64,000 bases of DNA from WHSW01 sp963767475 (lineage in GTDB: Bacteria > Actinomycetota > Thermoleophilia > Solirubrobacterales > 70-9): NCBI GenBank assembly GCA_963767475.1, contig CAVYEI010000003.1, positions 248,001 to 312,000 on the forward strand, given 5' to 3'. Below, piece by piece: positions 42,705-51,946 of this stretch. The notes beneath the pieces were generated by a model that was not told the origin of the DNA, ran no database searches, and saw nothing but the letters and a program-made list of their open reading frames with translations. Every line of letters starts with the position of its first letter. Positions within the stretch are counted from its first letter, which is position 1. Made by a program: the position numbers and the translations under genes.

Positions 42705-44010
42705 GCAGCTCGCGCAGGTCGGACTCGAATCCCGGATAGCTGACCGCGGCGGCGTCGAACCCGCGCACCTCGACCCCCTCGCGCGAGGCGACGCCGGCGA
42801 TCGCGCCCAGCATCGCCAGCCGATGGTCGCCGGCCGCGTCGAGGAGGCCGCCGCGCAGGCCGCCGCCGCCGTTGACGACGAAGCCGTCCTCGGTCGCCTC
42901 GATCTCGGCGCCGACGCCGCTGAGCCCGCCGACGACGGTGGCGATCCGGTCCGACTCCTTGTGGCGCAGCTCCTCGGCGCCCGAGACGACGGTCTCGCCG
43001 GCGGCGAAGCAGGCCGCGAGCGCGACCAGGGGCAGCTCGTCGATCGTCAGCGGCACCTCTCCCCCGCCCACCCTGACCCCCTGAAGCGGCCCCGAGCGGG
43101 CGATGACCGTCGCCACCGGCTCGTGGCCGGCGGCGCGCGTTTCGATCACCTCGATCCCGGCGCCCATCCGGGTGAGGATCCCGAGCAGGCCGATCCGGCC
43201 CGGGTTGATGCCGACTCCCTCGAGCCTCACCTCGCTGCCACGGACGAGCAGCGCGGCGACGATCATGAAGGCGGCGGAGGAGAAGTCGGCCGGGATCGTG
43301 ATCTCGCCGGGCTCGAGCCGCTGCGCCGGCTCGACCGTCACCCGCCGGGCCGGCAGGGCGCCGTGGATGGTCACCGGGGTGCCGGCGTTCTCGGTCCTGA
43401 CGCTCGCCCCGGCGGCGCCCAGCATGCGCTCGGTGTGGTCTCGAGTCGGCGACTGCTCGACCACGCTCGTGGGTCCTTCGGCGAGCAGGCCCGCGAGCAG
43501 GACGCAGGACTTCACCTGGGCGCTGGCGACCGGAAGTCGGTATTCGATCCCGTGCAGCGGCGCGCCGCGGACGATCAGCGGGACGAGGCGGTCCTCGCGC
43601 GCCTCGACCTCGGCGCCCATCTGCCGCAGCGGCGCGACCACGCGATCGACCGGGCGGCGCCGGATCGAGTCGTCGCCGTCGAGGCTCCACTCTCCCTGCG
43701 GCTGCCCGGCGAGCCACCCCGGCAGCAACCGCAACAGGGTGCCCGCGTTGCCGACGTCGATCGCCGCCGGCGAGGCGCCGCGCAAGCCGACCCCGCCGAC
43801 CCGAACCTGATCGGCGTCGCGGTCGACCGCGCAGCCGAGGGCGCGGATTGCCTCCAGGGTCGAAAGCGTGTCCTCGGCGACCAGGTAGTTCTCGATCGCG
43901 GTCTCACCCTCGCCGATCGCGGCGATGATCGCCGCCCGGTGGGAGATCGACTTGTCGGCGGGCGGGGTGAGCGAGCCGCGCAGCGAGCCGGCCGGGTCGA
44001 AGCGGGTCAT
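42691..44010 (-). CDS. aroA: 3-phosphoshikimate 1-carboxyvinyltransferase (EPSP synthase)
   Basis: The 439-residue enzyme joins shikimate-3-phosphate with phosphoenolpyruvate. PPADKSISHRAAIIAAIGEG is the N-terminal signature and NAGTLLRLLPGWL plus LRHKESDRIATV are other conserved sites. Its ATG overlaps the tyrA stop (ATGA). It is third in aroF-tyrA-aroA. Confidence 0.95.
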   Translation of the reverse strand: MTRFDPAGSLRGSLTPPADKSISHRAAIIAAIGEGETAIENYLVAEDTLSTLEAIRALGCAVDRDADQVRVGGVGLRGASPAAIDVGNAGTLLRLLPGWLAGQPQGEWSLDGDDSIRRRPVDRVVAPLRQMGAEVEAREDRLVPLIVRGAPLHGIEYRLPVASAQVKSCVLLAGLLAEGPTSVVEQSPTRDHTERMLGAAGASVRTENAGTPVTIHGALPARRVTVEPAQRLEPGEITIPADFSSAAFMIVAALLVRGSEVRLEGVGINPGRIGLLGILTRMGAGIEVIETRAAGHEPVATVIARSGPLQGVRVGGGEVPLTIDELPLVALAACFAAGETVVSGAEELRHKESDRIATVVGGLSGVGAEIEATEDGFVVNGGGGLRGGLLDAAGDHRLAMLGAIAGVASREGVEVRGFDAAAVSYPGFESDLRELLTPA

Positions 44011-45104
44011 CCGCCGTCGCCGGCGACGACCGCGACCACATGCCCGAGCCCGCGCACGACCTCGGAGGCGCGCTCGGCCTCCTCCGTTCCCGCAACCCAG
44101 ATCGAGATCGCCCCGGTGCGCATGTCGGGAGCCGGGTAGAGGGCCATGTCGACGATGTTGACCTGGGCGTGCCCGAGCGCGAGCGCGACCTCGGCGACGG
44201 TGCCGGGGCGGTTCTCGACCCCGATCCGCAGCTCGCGCAGGTCTCCTCCGGCGAGGTCCGATTCGAGCAGCCGCCTGCGGTCGGCGCCGGCGGCGGCGTG
44301 CCAGTCGCCGACCGCGGCCCGGTCGCCGGCACGAATCAGCGCCGCCGCCTCGCGCAGGCGCTCGCCGACCGAATCGATCCCGTCGGCGACCGCATCGCGG
44401 TTGCTGGCGAAGATGTCGGCCCAGATCGCCGGGTTGGCCCCGGCGACCCTGGTCGTGTCGCGAAAGCTGGTGCCGACCTCGGGCAGGCGCTCGGACTCCT
44501 CCGAGAGCGCCGCCGCGGCCTCGCCGACGAGCACGTTCGCGAGCACGTGCGGCAGGTGGCTGACGGTCGCCATCACCCGGTCGTGGGTGGCGGCGTCGAT
44601 CGCCTGCGGGCGGGCGCCGAGATCGGCGACGGTGCTCTGCAGGAGGGCGTAATGGACGCCGCTCGAGCGCGCGGTCGGGGTCAGATACCAGCGCGCGCCC
44701 TCGAGCATCTCGGCGCGCGCGTTGGCGACCCCTGCGGTCTCGGCGCCGGCCAAGGGATGGCCGCCGATGAACCGCGAGTCGTCGCCCGCCGCGGCCAGGC
44801 CCTCGATCAGCTCGCGCTTGGTCGAGCCGACGTCGGTGACCACGGTCGCCTCCCCGGTCGCCGCCAGCGCCTCGGAGACCAGCTCCGGCAGGGCACCGAC
44901 CGGGGCCGCACAGAAGACGACCTCGGCGCCGGCGACGGCCTCGGCAACGCTCGACTCAGCGGCGTCGAGGGCGCCGAGCTCGAGGCCGCGCTCGAGGTTC
45001 TCCGTCTCGGTATCGAATCCGGCCACCTCGGCGTCGAGTCGCCGCTTGGCGGCGAGCCCGATGGACCCGCCGATCAGCCCTACTCCGAGGACCGCGATCT
45101 TCAC
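44007..45104 (-). CDS. tyrA: Prephenate dehydrogenase
   Basis: The 365-residue enzyme commits prephenate to tyrosine. It starts with the NAD site KIAVLGVGLIGGSIGLAAKR, then has VTDVGSTKRELIE and FIGGHPLAGAETAG of the prephenate dehydrogenase core. The last 70 residues (DLRELRIGVENRPGTVAEVA) form an ACT domain, likely the site of feedback control by an aromatic amino acid. It abuts aroF. Confidence 0.94.
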   Translation of the reverse strand: MKIAVLGVGLIGGSIGLAAKRRLDAEVAGFDTETENLERGLELGALDAAESSVAEAVAGAEVVFCAAPVGALPELVSEALAATGEATVVTDVGSTKRELIEGLAAAGDDSRFIGGHPLAGAETAGVANARAEMLEGARWYLTPTARSSGVHYALLQSTVADLGARPQAIDAATHDRVMATVSHLPHVLANVLVGEAAAALSEESERLPEVGTSFRDTTRVAGANPAIWADIFASNRDAVADGIDSVGERLREAAALIRAGDRAAVGDWHAAAGADRRRLLESDLAGGDLRELRIGVENRPGTVAEVALALGHAQVNIVDMALYPAPDMRTGAISIWVAGTEEAERASEVVRGLGHVVAVVAGDGG

Positions 45105-46130
45105 CTAGACGACCGAGACCTGCTTGCCCGCGACCTCTGCCACGCGCCGCAGCTGCTCGGCGTACTCGGCGAAGTCATCGGTCGCCAGCGCCTGCGGCCC
45201 GTCGCAGATCGCGTGCTCGGGGTCGTTGTGGACCTCGACGATGACGCCGTCGGCGCCCGCCGCGGCCGCCGCCATCGACATCGCAGGGACCCAGTCGCGG
45301 CGACCCGGGGCATGGCTCGGATCGACGACGATCGGCAGGTGCGTGAGCTCGCGCAGCGCCGGGATCGCCAGCAGGTCGAGGGTGAACCGGTAGGCCGTCT
45401 CGAACGTGCGGATCCCACGCTCGCAGAGGATCACGTCCGGGTTGCCCTCCTTGAGCACGTACTCGGACGCCATCAACAGGTCGTCGAGGGTGGCGGAGAG
45501 CCCGCGCTTGAGCAGCACGGCCTTGCCGCTGCGCCCAGCCTCGGTCAGCAGGGTGTAGTTCTGCATGTTGCGGGCACCGATCTGGATCACGTCGGCGACC
45601 TCGACCACGTCGGCGACGTCGCGCACGTCCATCAGCTCGGTGACGATCGGCAGCCCGGTCTCCTCCTTGGCCTCCTGCAGCAGGCGCAGACCCTCGACCC
45701 CGAGGCCCTGGAAGCTGTACGGCGACGTCCGCGGCTTGTAGGCGCCTCCGCGCAGCATCGCCGCGCCACTGTCGTTGACCACCCGTGCGGTCTCCAGCAG
45801 CTGCTCGCGGCTCTCGACGGTGCAGGGGCCGGCGATCAGGCCGAAGTACTCGCCCCCGATCCGGCGGCCATCGACCTCGACCACGGTTCGCTCGCCCTTC
45901 TTGAACTGCGCCGATGCGAGCTTGTACGGCTTCAGGATCGGGACCAGGTGGTCGACCCCGTCGTAACCCTCGAGCCCCAGCGCGGCAACCCGGTCGCGAT
46001 CGCCGATCGCGCCGATCACCGTCAGCAACTCGCCCTCGGAGAGGTGAGCCGAACAGCCCACCTCCTCGATTCGCTCGACGACGTGGGAGATCTGCTCCTC
46101 CGTCGCCCCCTCTTTCATCACGATCATCAT
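45105..46130 (-). CDS. aroF: 3-deoxy-7-phosphoheptulonate synthase (DAHP synthase, type I-beta)
   Basis: The 341-residue enzyme starts the shikimate pathway. A ferredoxin-like N-terminal domain (1-70), known in type I-beta enzymes as the allosteric module, precedes the barrel with IAGPCTVESREQLLETA, RGGAYKPRTSPYSFQGLG and DPSHAPGRRDWVPAM. It is the first gene of the block and has a structured leader at 46177-46229. It is transcribed away from the GGDEF/EAL gene. Confidence 0.95.
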   Translation of the reverse strand: MMIVMKEGATEEQISHVVERIEEVGCSAHLSEGELLTVIGAIGDRDRVAALGLEGYDGVDHLVPILKPYKLASAQFKKGERTVVEVDGRRIGGEYFGLIAGPCTVESREQLLETARVVNDSGAAMLRGGAYKPRTSPYSFQGLGVEGLRLLQEAKEETGLPIVTELMDVRDVADVVEVADVIQIGARNMQNYTLLTEAGRSGKAVLLKRGLSATLDDLLMASEYVLKEGNPDVILCERGIRTFETAYRFTLDLLAIPALRELTHLPIVVDPSHAPGRRDWVPAMSMAAAAAGADGVIVEVHNDPEHAICDGPQALATDDFAEYAEQLRRVAEVAGKQVSVV

Positions 46131-46176
46131 CTGAATGGTCTCCCGAGTAGTACTGGCAAAGGTCAGCTGCTGCTAC

Positions 46177-46229
46177 GGCGTCCGGGGGTTTCCTTCTCGC
46201 TCACGGGCCTTTCGGCCGGGCCGGACGCC
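46177..46229 (-). promoter_or_regulatory. Structured leader RNA candidate upstream of aroF
   Basis: A perfect 9-bp stem (GGCGTCCGG/CCGGACGCC) encloses 35 nt. Read toward aroF, the interior has the hairpin GGCC-GAAA-GGCC, a GNRA tetraloop, then purine-rich GTGAGCGAGAAGGAAA. The GNRA loop exists only on the strand facing aroF, so a leader RNA for aroF is favoured. It ends 46 nt before the start codon. It matches no riboswitch consensus that I know. Confidence 0.5.
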
Positions 46230-46397
46230 TAGCTAAATCGCCAGTAATAAGCAAACCACGCACACGACTCGGGCCCCGAGGCAATTGCCTTGGGGGCGAT
46301 CGAGAGAGCCGTTGTGCCGAGGCGGTTCACTGCCGGTTTTGTAGCAGGAAGCCATCACACCCGCAACCGCGCGTAAAGCCAAGGGCGCCTGCTGCCG
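46230..46397. other. Divergent promoter region with palindromes
   Basis: The rest of the 267-bp aroF/GGDEF gap contains CTCGGGCCCCGAG (46268-46280) and the perfect palindrome AGGCAATTGCCT (46279-46290), possible operator sites. No c-di-GMP riboswitch or RNA gene is seen. Confidence 0.4.
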
Positions 46398-49262
46398 ATG
46401 TGGATTGGGGTGGAACCGAGCGACAACAGCCCGCCACGCAACACCGGGGGCGGCACGCTCTCCCGGATTCGAGCCCTGCTCCCGAAGGGCAACACGCTCC
46501 CGCACGACATCTGGCTGCGTCGGCACCGCTGGCTGGTGGCCTTGCTCGCCGCCCAGGGCGTCGGGATCTTCATCTACGCGCTCGCTCAGGGCTACCCCGT
46601 TGGCCACAGCATGTTCGAGGGCGGCGTCCTGGTCGTTTTCGCCGCCGCCGCCTGGATCGTGCGCGATCAGCAGCGACTTGCGTCCGTCGTCTGCTCGCTC
46701 GGCCTGATCAGCACCTCGGCGGTGCTCGTGCACGTCTCGGGCGGGCTGATCGAGGCCCATTTCCACTTCTTCGTGATGATCATCTGCCTGACCCTGTACG
46801 AGGACTGGCTGCCGTTCCTGGTCGCCGCCGGATACGTCCTCCTGCACCACGGGGTGGTCGGGTTGTCCGACCCGAGCTCGGTCTACAACCACCCCGACGC
46901 GATCGCCCATCCGGTCAAGTGGGCGGCGATCCATGCACTCTTCGTCACCGGCGCAGGACTCGCCGCGATCGTCGCCTGGCGCCTCAATGAGGAGTACCGC
47001 GGAGAGACGGAGCACGCCTACCGCAAGGCCCAGAAGAGCGAGCGCTCGATGGCCGAGGCCCAGGAGCTCGCCGGCGTCGGCGGGTTCGACTACGACCTTC
47101 GCAGCCTCGAGGTCAAGTGGTCCGAGCAGCTGTTCAAGGTCTTCGGCTTCGACCCCGCCGGCCCGCAGCCGTCGGGTGACGATCACACCGCGCGGATCGA
47201 CGCCGCCGACCGCGAGCCGATGCGGCTTGCGCTCGGGCAGGCGATCGCCGATCGCGAGACCCTCAACGAGCAGTACCGCTATCTGCACCCAGACGGCAGC
47301 ACGCGGGTGATCCACATCCGCGCCGAGGTCGTCTACGAGCACGACGAAGCGGTGCGGCTGGTCGGCACATGTCAGGACGTGACCGAGCGCGAGCGCGCCC
47401 AGGCCGAGGTGATGCGGCGCGCCGAGACCCAACGCGCGGTGGCGAAGCTCGGCGAGATGGCGCTCAGCGCAACCGATCTGAACGAGCTCTTCAGCGAGGC
47501 GGTGAGCACGGTCTGCGATGGCCTCGCAGTCGAGATCGCCGTGATCAGCGAGTGGATTCCGGGCGACGATCAGCTCGTGATCCTGTCCGAAGCGGGCATG
47601 AGCGACTCGATCGGCGCCCGCATCCCCGCGGGCCGGGACTCCCAGTCGGGTTTCACGCTGCTCGCCGGGGAGCCGGTCGTCGTCGACGACTGGGATACGG
47701 AGGACCGCTTCGGCCGCCCCAAGATCGTCGACCAGGTCGCCGCGCGCAGCGGCATCACCGTGATCGTCCGTCGCCGCGACGGCCTCTTCGGGGTCCTGGG
47801 CGCGTTCTGCCCACAGCCGAACAAGTTCGATCACGACGACGTCAGCTTCGTGCAGGCGGTCGCCAACGTGCTCTCGGCGGCGATCGAGCGGGTCGAGGCG
47901 GAGGAAGACGTCCGCCATCGCGCTCTTCACGATCCGCTCACGGGCCTTCCCAACAGGGTGCTCTTTCTCGATCGGCTCGAACAGGCGCTCGCCCAGGCCG
48001 GCCGCGCCGACCGCCACGTCGGGGTGCTGTTCTGCGACCTCGACCAGTTCAAGCTCGTCAACGACAGCCTCGGTCACGAGGCCGGCGACGAGCTCCTCAG
48101 CGCCGTTGCTCCGCGGCTCGCGGGCGTCCTGCGCGGCGGCGACACGATGGCGCGCTTCGGCGGCGATGAGTTCGGCATCCTGGTCGCCGACGCGGCCTCG
48201 GTGCACGACGTCACCCGGGTCGCCGAGCGGATCGGGGCCGCCCTCGCCGCGCCGTTCGAGCTCCGCGGTCGCGAGTACTTCGTCACCGCGTCGGTCGGGA
48301 TCGCGGTTGGCGACGGAGCCGAGCCACCCGAAGCGCTGATCCGCGACGCGGACCTGGCGATGTACCGGGCCAAGGAGCGCGGCCGCGGCCGCTACGAGAT
48401 CTTCGATCAGCTGATGCGAGCCCGCGCGGTCGACCATCTGCGGACCGAGAACGACCTGCGGCGGGCACTCGAGCGCGACGAGCTGGTAGTCCATTACCAG
48501 CCGGTGATCTCACTCGCCGGCGGCACGATCATCGGCTTCGAGGCGCTGGTGCGCTGGCAGCACCCGGAGCGCGGACTGCTCCCACCGGGCGAGTTCATCC
48601 CTCTGGCCGAGGAGAGCGAGCTGATCGTCGACATCGGCGAGCGGGTGCTGGGGATGGCCTGCATGCAGACCGCCGAGTGGCATCACCGGCGCCCCGACGC
48701 GCCCCCGATCGGGATCTCGGTCAACATCTCGCCGCGCCAGGTCGCCGATCGAACCCTTCCCGAACGCGTCTCGGCCGTGCTCGCTCACAGCGGCCTAGAC
48801 CCGCTCTGCCTCAGTCTCGAGGTCACCGAGACGGTCCTCGTCGACGAGCTCGAGAGCCCGATGCTGGCGTTCGAGAAGCTGAAGAAGCTCGGCGTCAGCC
48901 TCGTCCTCGACGATTTCGGCACCGGCTTTTCCTCGCTCGCCTACCTGCAGCGGTTTCCCTTCGACCAGCTGAAGATCGACCGCTCGTTCGTCTCCAGCCT
49001 CGGCACCGACCCCGCAAACGCGGCGATCATCCAGTCGGTCACCGCGATCGCCCAGGTGCTCGGGCTCACCGTGGTCGCCGAAGGGGTCGAGACCGAGGCC
49101 GATCTCGAGGCGGTCACCGAGCTCGGCTGCCACTACGCGCAGGGCTTCCTCTTCGACCGCCCGCAGCCCCCGGAGACCGCCTACGAGCATCTTCGGAGCT
49201 CGGCGCCGCACGCCGCTCCGGCCGCGCGCCGCGCCAAAGACGCGCCCGTCGTGCCCGGCTGA
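46398..49262 (+). CDS. Membrane GGDEF/EAL protein with PAS and GAF domains
   Basis: The 954-residue protein has an N-terminal membrane sensor of about six helices (35-205) with the motif SGGLIEAHFHFFVMII, whose histidines could bind metal or heme. A PAS domain (about 215-335) and a GAF domain (345-495) follow. The GGDEF domain has an intact ARFGGDEF and a preceding RGGD inhibitory (I) site. The EAL domain has GFEALVRWQHP and DDFGTGFSSLAYLQ. Both c-di-GMP synthesis and breakdown are plausible. Confidence 0.93.
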   Translation: MWIGVEPSDNSPPRNTGGGTLSRIRALLPKGNTLPHDIWLRRHRWLVALLAAQGVGIFIYALAQGYPVGHSMFEGGVLVVFAAAAWIVRDQQRLASVVCSLGLISTSAVLVHVSGGLIEAHFHFFVMIICLTLYEDWLPFLVAAGYVLLHHGVVGLSDPSSVYNHPDAIAHPVKWAAIHALFVTGAGLAAIVAWRLNEEYRGETEHAYRKAQKSERSMAEAQELAGVGGFDYDLRSLEVKWSEQLFKVFGFDPAGPQPSGDDHTARIDAADREPMRLALGQAIADRETLNEQYRYLHPDGSTRVIHIRAEVVYEHDEAVRLVGTCQDVTERERAQAEVMRRAETQRAVAKLGEMALSATDLNELFSEAVSTVCDGLAVEIAVISEWIPGDDQLVILSEAGMSDSIGARIPAGRDSQSGFTLLAGEPVVVDDWDTEDRFGRPKIVDQVAARSGITVIVRRRDGLFGVLGAFCPQPNKFDHDDVSFVQAVANVLSAAIERVEAEEDVRHRALHDPLTGLPNRVLFLDRLEQALAQAGRADRHVGVLFCDLDQFKLVNDSLGHEAGDELLSAVAPRLAGVLRGGDTMARFGGDEFGILVADAASVHDVTRVAERIGAALAAPFELRGREYFVTASVGIAVGDGAEPPEALIRDADLAMYRAKERGRGRYEIFDQLMRARAVDHLRTENDLRRALERDELVVHYQPVISLAGGTIIGFEALVRWQHPERGLLPPGEFIPLAEESELIVDIGERVLGMACMQTAEWHHRRPDAPPIGISVNISPRQVADRTLPERVSAVLAHSGLDPLCLSLEVTETVLVDELESPMLAFEKLKKLGVSLVLDDFGTGFSSLAYLQRFPFDQLKIDRSFVSSLGTDPANAAIIQSVTAIAQVLGLTVVAEGVETEADLEAVTELGCHYAQGFLFDRPQPPETAYEHLRSSAPHAAPAARRAKDAPVVPG

Positions 49263-49265
49263 TCG

Positions 49266-49284
49266 GTTCACGGCTAACGTGAAC
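49266..49284. promoter_or_regulatory. Inverted repeat between GGDEF/EAL and M15 genes
   Basis: GTTCACG - GCTAA - CGTGAAC has perfect 7-bp arms within the 27-bp gap, ending 5 bp before the M15 start. It could be an operator or a hairpin at the ribosome-binding site. No T-run, so not a classical terminator. Confidence 0.4.
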
Positions 49285-49289
49285 GGGCG

Positions 49290-49925
49290 ATGCTGAAGCT
49301 CGCCGTACTCGCCGTAGCCGCCTCCGTTGCCGGCGGCGGTCAGCCCGCGTTCGAGGGCCACTCCGAGCCGATCGCGGGCAAGGTTCGCGAGCGCATCGTC
49401 GGCAGCTCCTGGCATCGAGGCTGCCCGGTCGGACTCGGCGAGCTGCGCCTGCTCGAGCTCACCTACCGGGACTTCGACGGTGACGCGCAACACGGCCGGC
49501 TGGTCGTCAACCGCCGCTTCGACGATGAGATCGTCGCCGTGTTCAAGCGCCTCTACTCGATCGGCTACCCGATCCGGCAGATGGCGCTGATCGACCGCTA
49601 CGGGGCCGACGACAACCGCTCGATGAACGCCGACAACACCTCGGCCTTCAACTGCCGCTTCGTCGCCGGCACGACCCGATGGTCGATGCACGCCTACGGG
49701 CTCGCGGTCGACCTGAACCCGATCGAGAATCCCTACGTCTCGGGCTCACACGTCTCGCCCCCAGCGGGCGAGCCCTACGCCGACCGCTCCCGCAACGCCG
49801 CCGGGATGATCCACGACGGCGACGCGGTCGAGAAGGCCTTCGCTCGCCGCGCGGGCTGGGAGTGGCTCGGCGACGGCCCGCAGTCGATCCGCGACTACCA
49901 GCACTTCTCCAGCGACGGCAGCTGA
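49290..49925 (+). CDS. M15-family D-alanyl-D-alanine carboxypeptidase-like protein
   Basis: The 211-residue protein has a short hydrophobic N terminus (MLKLAVLAVAASVAGGG), a possible but weak signal peptide. The zinc motif SMHAYGLAVDLNP (SxHxxGxAxD) and the C-terminal W..WLGDGPQSIRDYQHF with the third zinc His define M15. It probably trims peptidoglycan stem peptides. It overlaps no gene; a GNAT gene follows 8 bp downstream. Confidence 0.85.
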   Translation: MLKLAVLAVAASVAGGGQPAFEGHSEPIAGKVRERIVGSSWHRGCPVGLGELRLLELTYRDFDGDAQHGRLVVNRRFDDEIVAVFKRLYSIGYPIRQMALIDRYGADDNRSMNADNTSAFNCRFVAGTTRWSMHAYGLAVDLNPIENPYVSGSHVSPPAGEPYADRSRNAAGMIHDGDAVEKAFARRAGWEWLGDGPQSIRDYQHFSSDGS

Positions 49926-49933
49926 GCCCCGCG

Positions 49934-50476
49934 ATGGTGATCCGCGTGAGGCCAGGCGTCGAGATCCGGCCGGTGGCCGAGGGCGACGCCGAAGCGCTCG
50001 ACCAGCTGGTCGCGGCGAACCGCGAGCGCCTTGCCCGGTTCATGCCCTGGGCCGCCGATCAGACACTCGAGAGCACGCGCGAATTCATCCGCGGGGCGAT
50101 CCGTCAGCGGGCCGAAGATGATGGCTTCCAGGGCGTCTTGGTGGTCGACGGCACGATCGCGGGAACCGCCGGCTTTCACCGCATCGACCGCCTCGACTCG
50201 GCCACCTCGATCGGCTACTGGCTCGGCGCCGAGTACGAGCGCCGCGGCCTGATGACCGACGCCGTGCGCGCCCTGGTCGAGCACGCTTTCGAAGAATGGG
50301 GGCTGCACCGCGTCGAACTGCGAATCGCGCCAGACAACGCCCGTAGCCGGGCTCTCGCAGCGCGCCTCGGGTTCGAGCAGGAAGGCCTGCTCCGCGACGC
50401 CGAGCGGTTCGGCGACGAGTACCGCGACCTGCTCATGTACGCCGTCCTGGCCGGCGAGTGGCCCGCCGGCCGCTAA
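49934..50476 (+). CDS. GNAT acetyltransferase (RimJ/RimL-like)
   Basis: The 180-residue protein has the RimJ/RimL pattern: IRPVAEGDAEALDQLV at the start, IGYWLGAEYERRGLMTDAVR (acetyl-CoA site) and RIAPDNARSRALAARLGFEQ. It could acetylate a ribosomal protein N terminus or another amine; substrate unknown. Its stop overlaps that of the convergent small secreted gene. Confidence 0.86.
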   Translation: MVIRVRPGVEIRPVAEGDAEALDQLVAANRERLARFMPWAADQTLESTREFIRGAIRQRAEDDGFQGVLVVDGTIAGTAGFHRIDRLDSATSIGYWLGAEYERRGLMTDAVRALVEHAFEEWGLHRVELRIAPDNARSRALAARLGFEQEGLLRDAERFGDEYRDLLMYAVLAGEWPAGR

Positions 50477-50850
50477 GGCGTCGGCAGCGAGAACTTGATC
50501 GCGTTCTGGCCGAAGAAGACGACGAGCTTCGTGTAGTAGCCGATGCTGTCGAGGGTGACGAGCTTCTTCGCCTTCACCGTGGCGTCGGCGGTGGTGAAGC
50601 AGCCTCCCGCATCGGCGCAGGACTTGAGCGTCGTCGGCGAGCTCGCCTTCGAGTCGCCCCAGTTCTTCCAGTCCAGGTGCTTGAGCTTCACCGACTGCAC
50701 CGAGTCGGTCTCGTCCTGGGAGTACTTGAGCGTCGAGGGCTTGCTCGGGAAGCTGCCTCCGTGGGCGCCCGAGTAGATCACGGTCTTGGCGAGCGCGGTC
50801 GAGGCGAAGGCGAGAACGAAGACGCAGGTGAGCGCGAGCAGCCGCTTCAT
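50473..50850 (-). CDS. Small secreted protein of unknown function
   Basis: The 125-residue product has a clear signal peptide (MKRLLALTCVFVLAFASTAL, cleavage near ALA-KT). The mature part of about 100 residues is Lys/Ser/Thr-rich with one Cys pair (CADAGGC). No family recognised. Its ATG overlaps the hisC stop (ATGA), so it is co-translated with hisC despite the unrelated role. Confidence 0.7.
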   Translation of the reverse strand: MKRLLALTCVFVLAFASTALAKTVIYSGAHGGSFPSKPSTLKYSQDETDSVQSVKLKHLDWKNWGDSKASSPTTLKSCADAGGCFTTADATVKAKKLVTLDSIGYYTKLVVFFGQNAIKFSLPTP

Positions 50851-51944
50851 GCGCGGATTGTCTCACCCAGCGCGGCGAGGAATCGCTGGTTCTGATCCGG
50901 CGTGCCGTAGCTGACCCGGATGTGGCCGGGGCCGCCGAGCGGGGTGCCGGCCCGGACCAGGATCCGGGCCTTCGCCAGCGCCGCCACGATCGCTGCCTCG
51001 TCGCCGTCGCCGAGATCGATCCAGGAGAAGTTCGTCTGCGAGTCCGGCGTCCGCAACCCGAGCTCCCGCACGCCCTCCTCGACGCTGACCCGCTCGATCA
51101 GATTGCGTTCGACCCGCCGGGCGACGTCGTCTTGATGGCGGATCGCCTCGGCGGCCGCCGCCTGGGCGAGCGCGTTGACGCTGAACGGCTGGCGCACCGC
51201 GTCGACGGCCGCGCGGAACTTCGGTGAGCAGATCGCGTAGCCGACCCTCAGCCCGGCGAGGCCGTAGACCTTGCTGAAGGTGCGTAGCAGGACCAGGTTG
51301 GGGAACTCGCGGCGCAGGTCGAGCGTGGCGTCGGGGTCGTCGTCGAGCTGGAACTCGACGTAGGCCTCGTCGACGAGCACCGTGACGTGGTCGGGGACGC
51401 GCTCGCAGAACTCCGCGATCCGCGCCGCCGGCAGGTGGGTCGCGGTCGGGTTGTTGGGGTTGCAGACCACGACCAGCTGGGTCGCCGCGGTGATCTCGGC
51501 GACGATCGCATCGAGGTCGTGGACGTCACCCTCGGCGAGCGGCACCCTGATCTCGCGGGCTCCCGAGAGCGGCGCCAGATACGGGTAGATCGAGAACGAG
51601 GGCCAGGCATAGACCAGCTCCGCCCCGGGCTCGCAGAGCGCCATCGCCGCGGCCAGCAGGAGCTCGCAGGAGCCATTGGCGAGCGCGACCTCCGAGGGCT
51701 CGACCTCGCAGCGGTCGGCGATCCGCCGCCGCAGCAGCCCCGCGGTCGGATCCGGATAGCGGTTCGCGGCCGAGGCCGCGCGGGCGATCGCCTCGGTGAC
51801 CGCAGGGTGCGGGCCCGCGGGCGACTCGTTCGAGGCCAGCTGGGCGATCCCCTCGTCGGCGATCGACTCGGGCGCCTTTCCCGCCGGCGCGCCGGCGACG
51901 TAGCCCGGGATCTGGGCGAGCTTTTGGGCGAAGTGCACACTCAT
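50847..51944 (-). CDS. hisC: Histidinol-phosphate aminotransferase
   Basis: The 365-residue PLP enzyme acts in histidine synthesis and can also transaminate aromatic precursors. LASNESPAGPHPAVTEAI, VLVDEAYVEF and the PLP lysine in LRTFSKVYGLAGLRVGYA are diagnostic. It follows aroH with a family B repeat between them, so a role in phenylalanine/tyrosine formation is also possible; this is inference. Confidence 0.93.
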   Translation of the reverse strand: MSVHFAQKLAQIPGYVAGAPAGKAPESIADEGIAQLASNESPAGPHPAVTEAIARAASAANRYPDPTAGLLRRRIADRCEVEPSEVALANGSCELLLAAAMALCEPGAELVYAWPSFSIYPYLAPLSGAREIRVPLAEGDVHDLDAIVAEITAATQLVVVCNPNNPTATHLPAARIAEFCERVPDHVTVLVDEAYVEFQLDDDPDATLDLRREFPNLVLLRTFSKVYGLAGLRVGYAICSPKFRAAVDAVRQPFSVNALAQAAAAEAIRHQDDVARRVERNLIERVSVEEGVRELGLRTPDSQTNFSWIDLGDGDEAAIVAALAKARILVRAGTPLGGPGHIRVSYGTPDQNQRFLAALGETIRA

Positions 51945-51946
51945 CA

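Noticed and set aside
46131..46397. c-di-GMP riboswitch for the GGDEF/EAL gene
   Set aside because: Neither class I nor class II consensus is present, and the GNRA loop of the local structure faces aroF instead.
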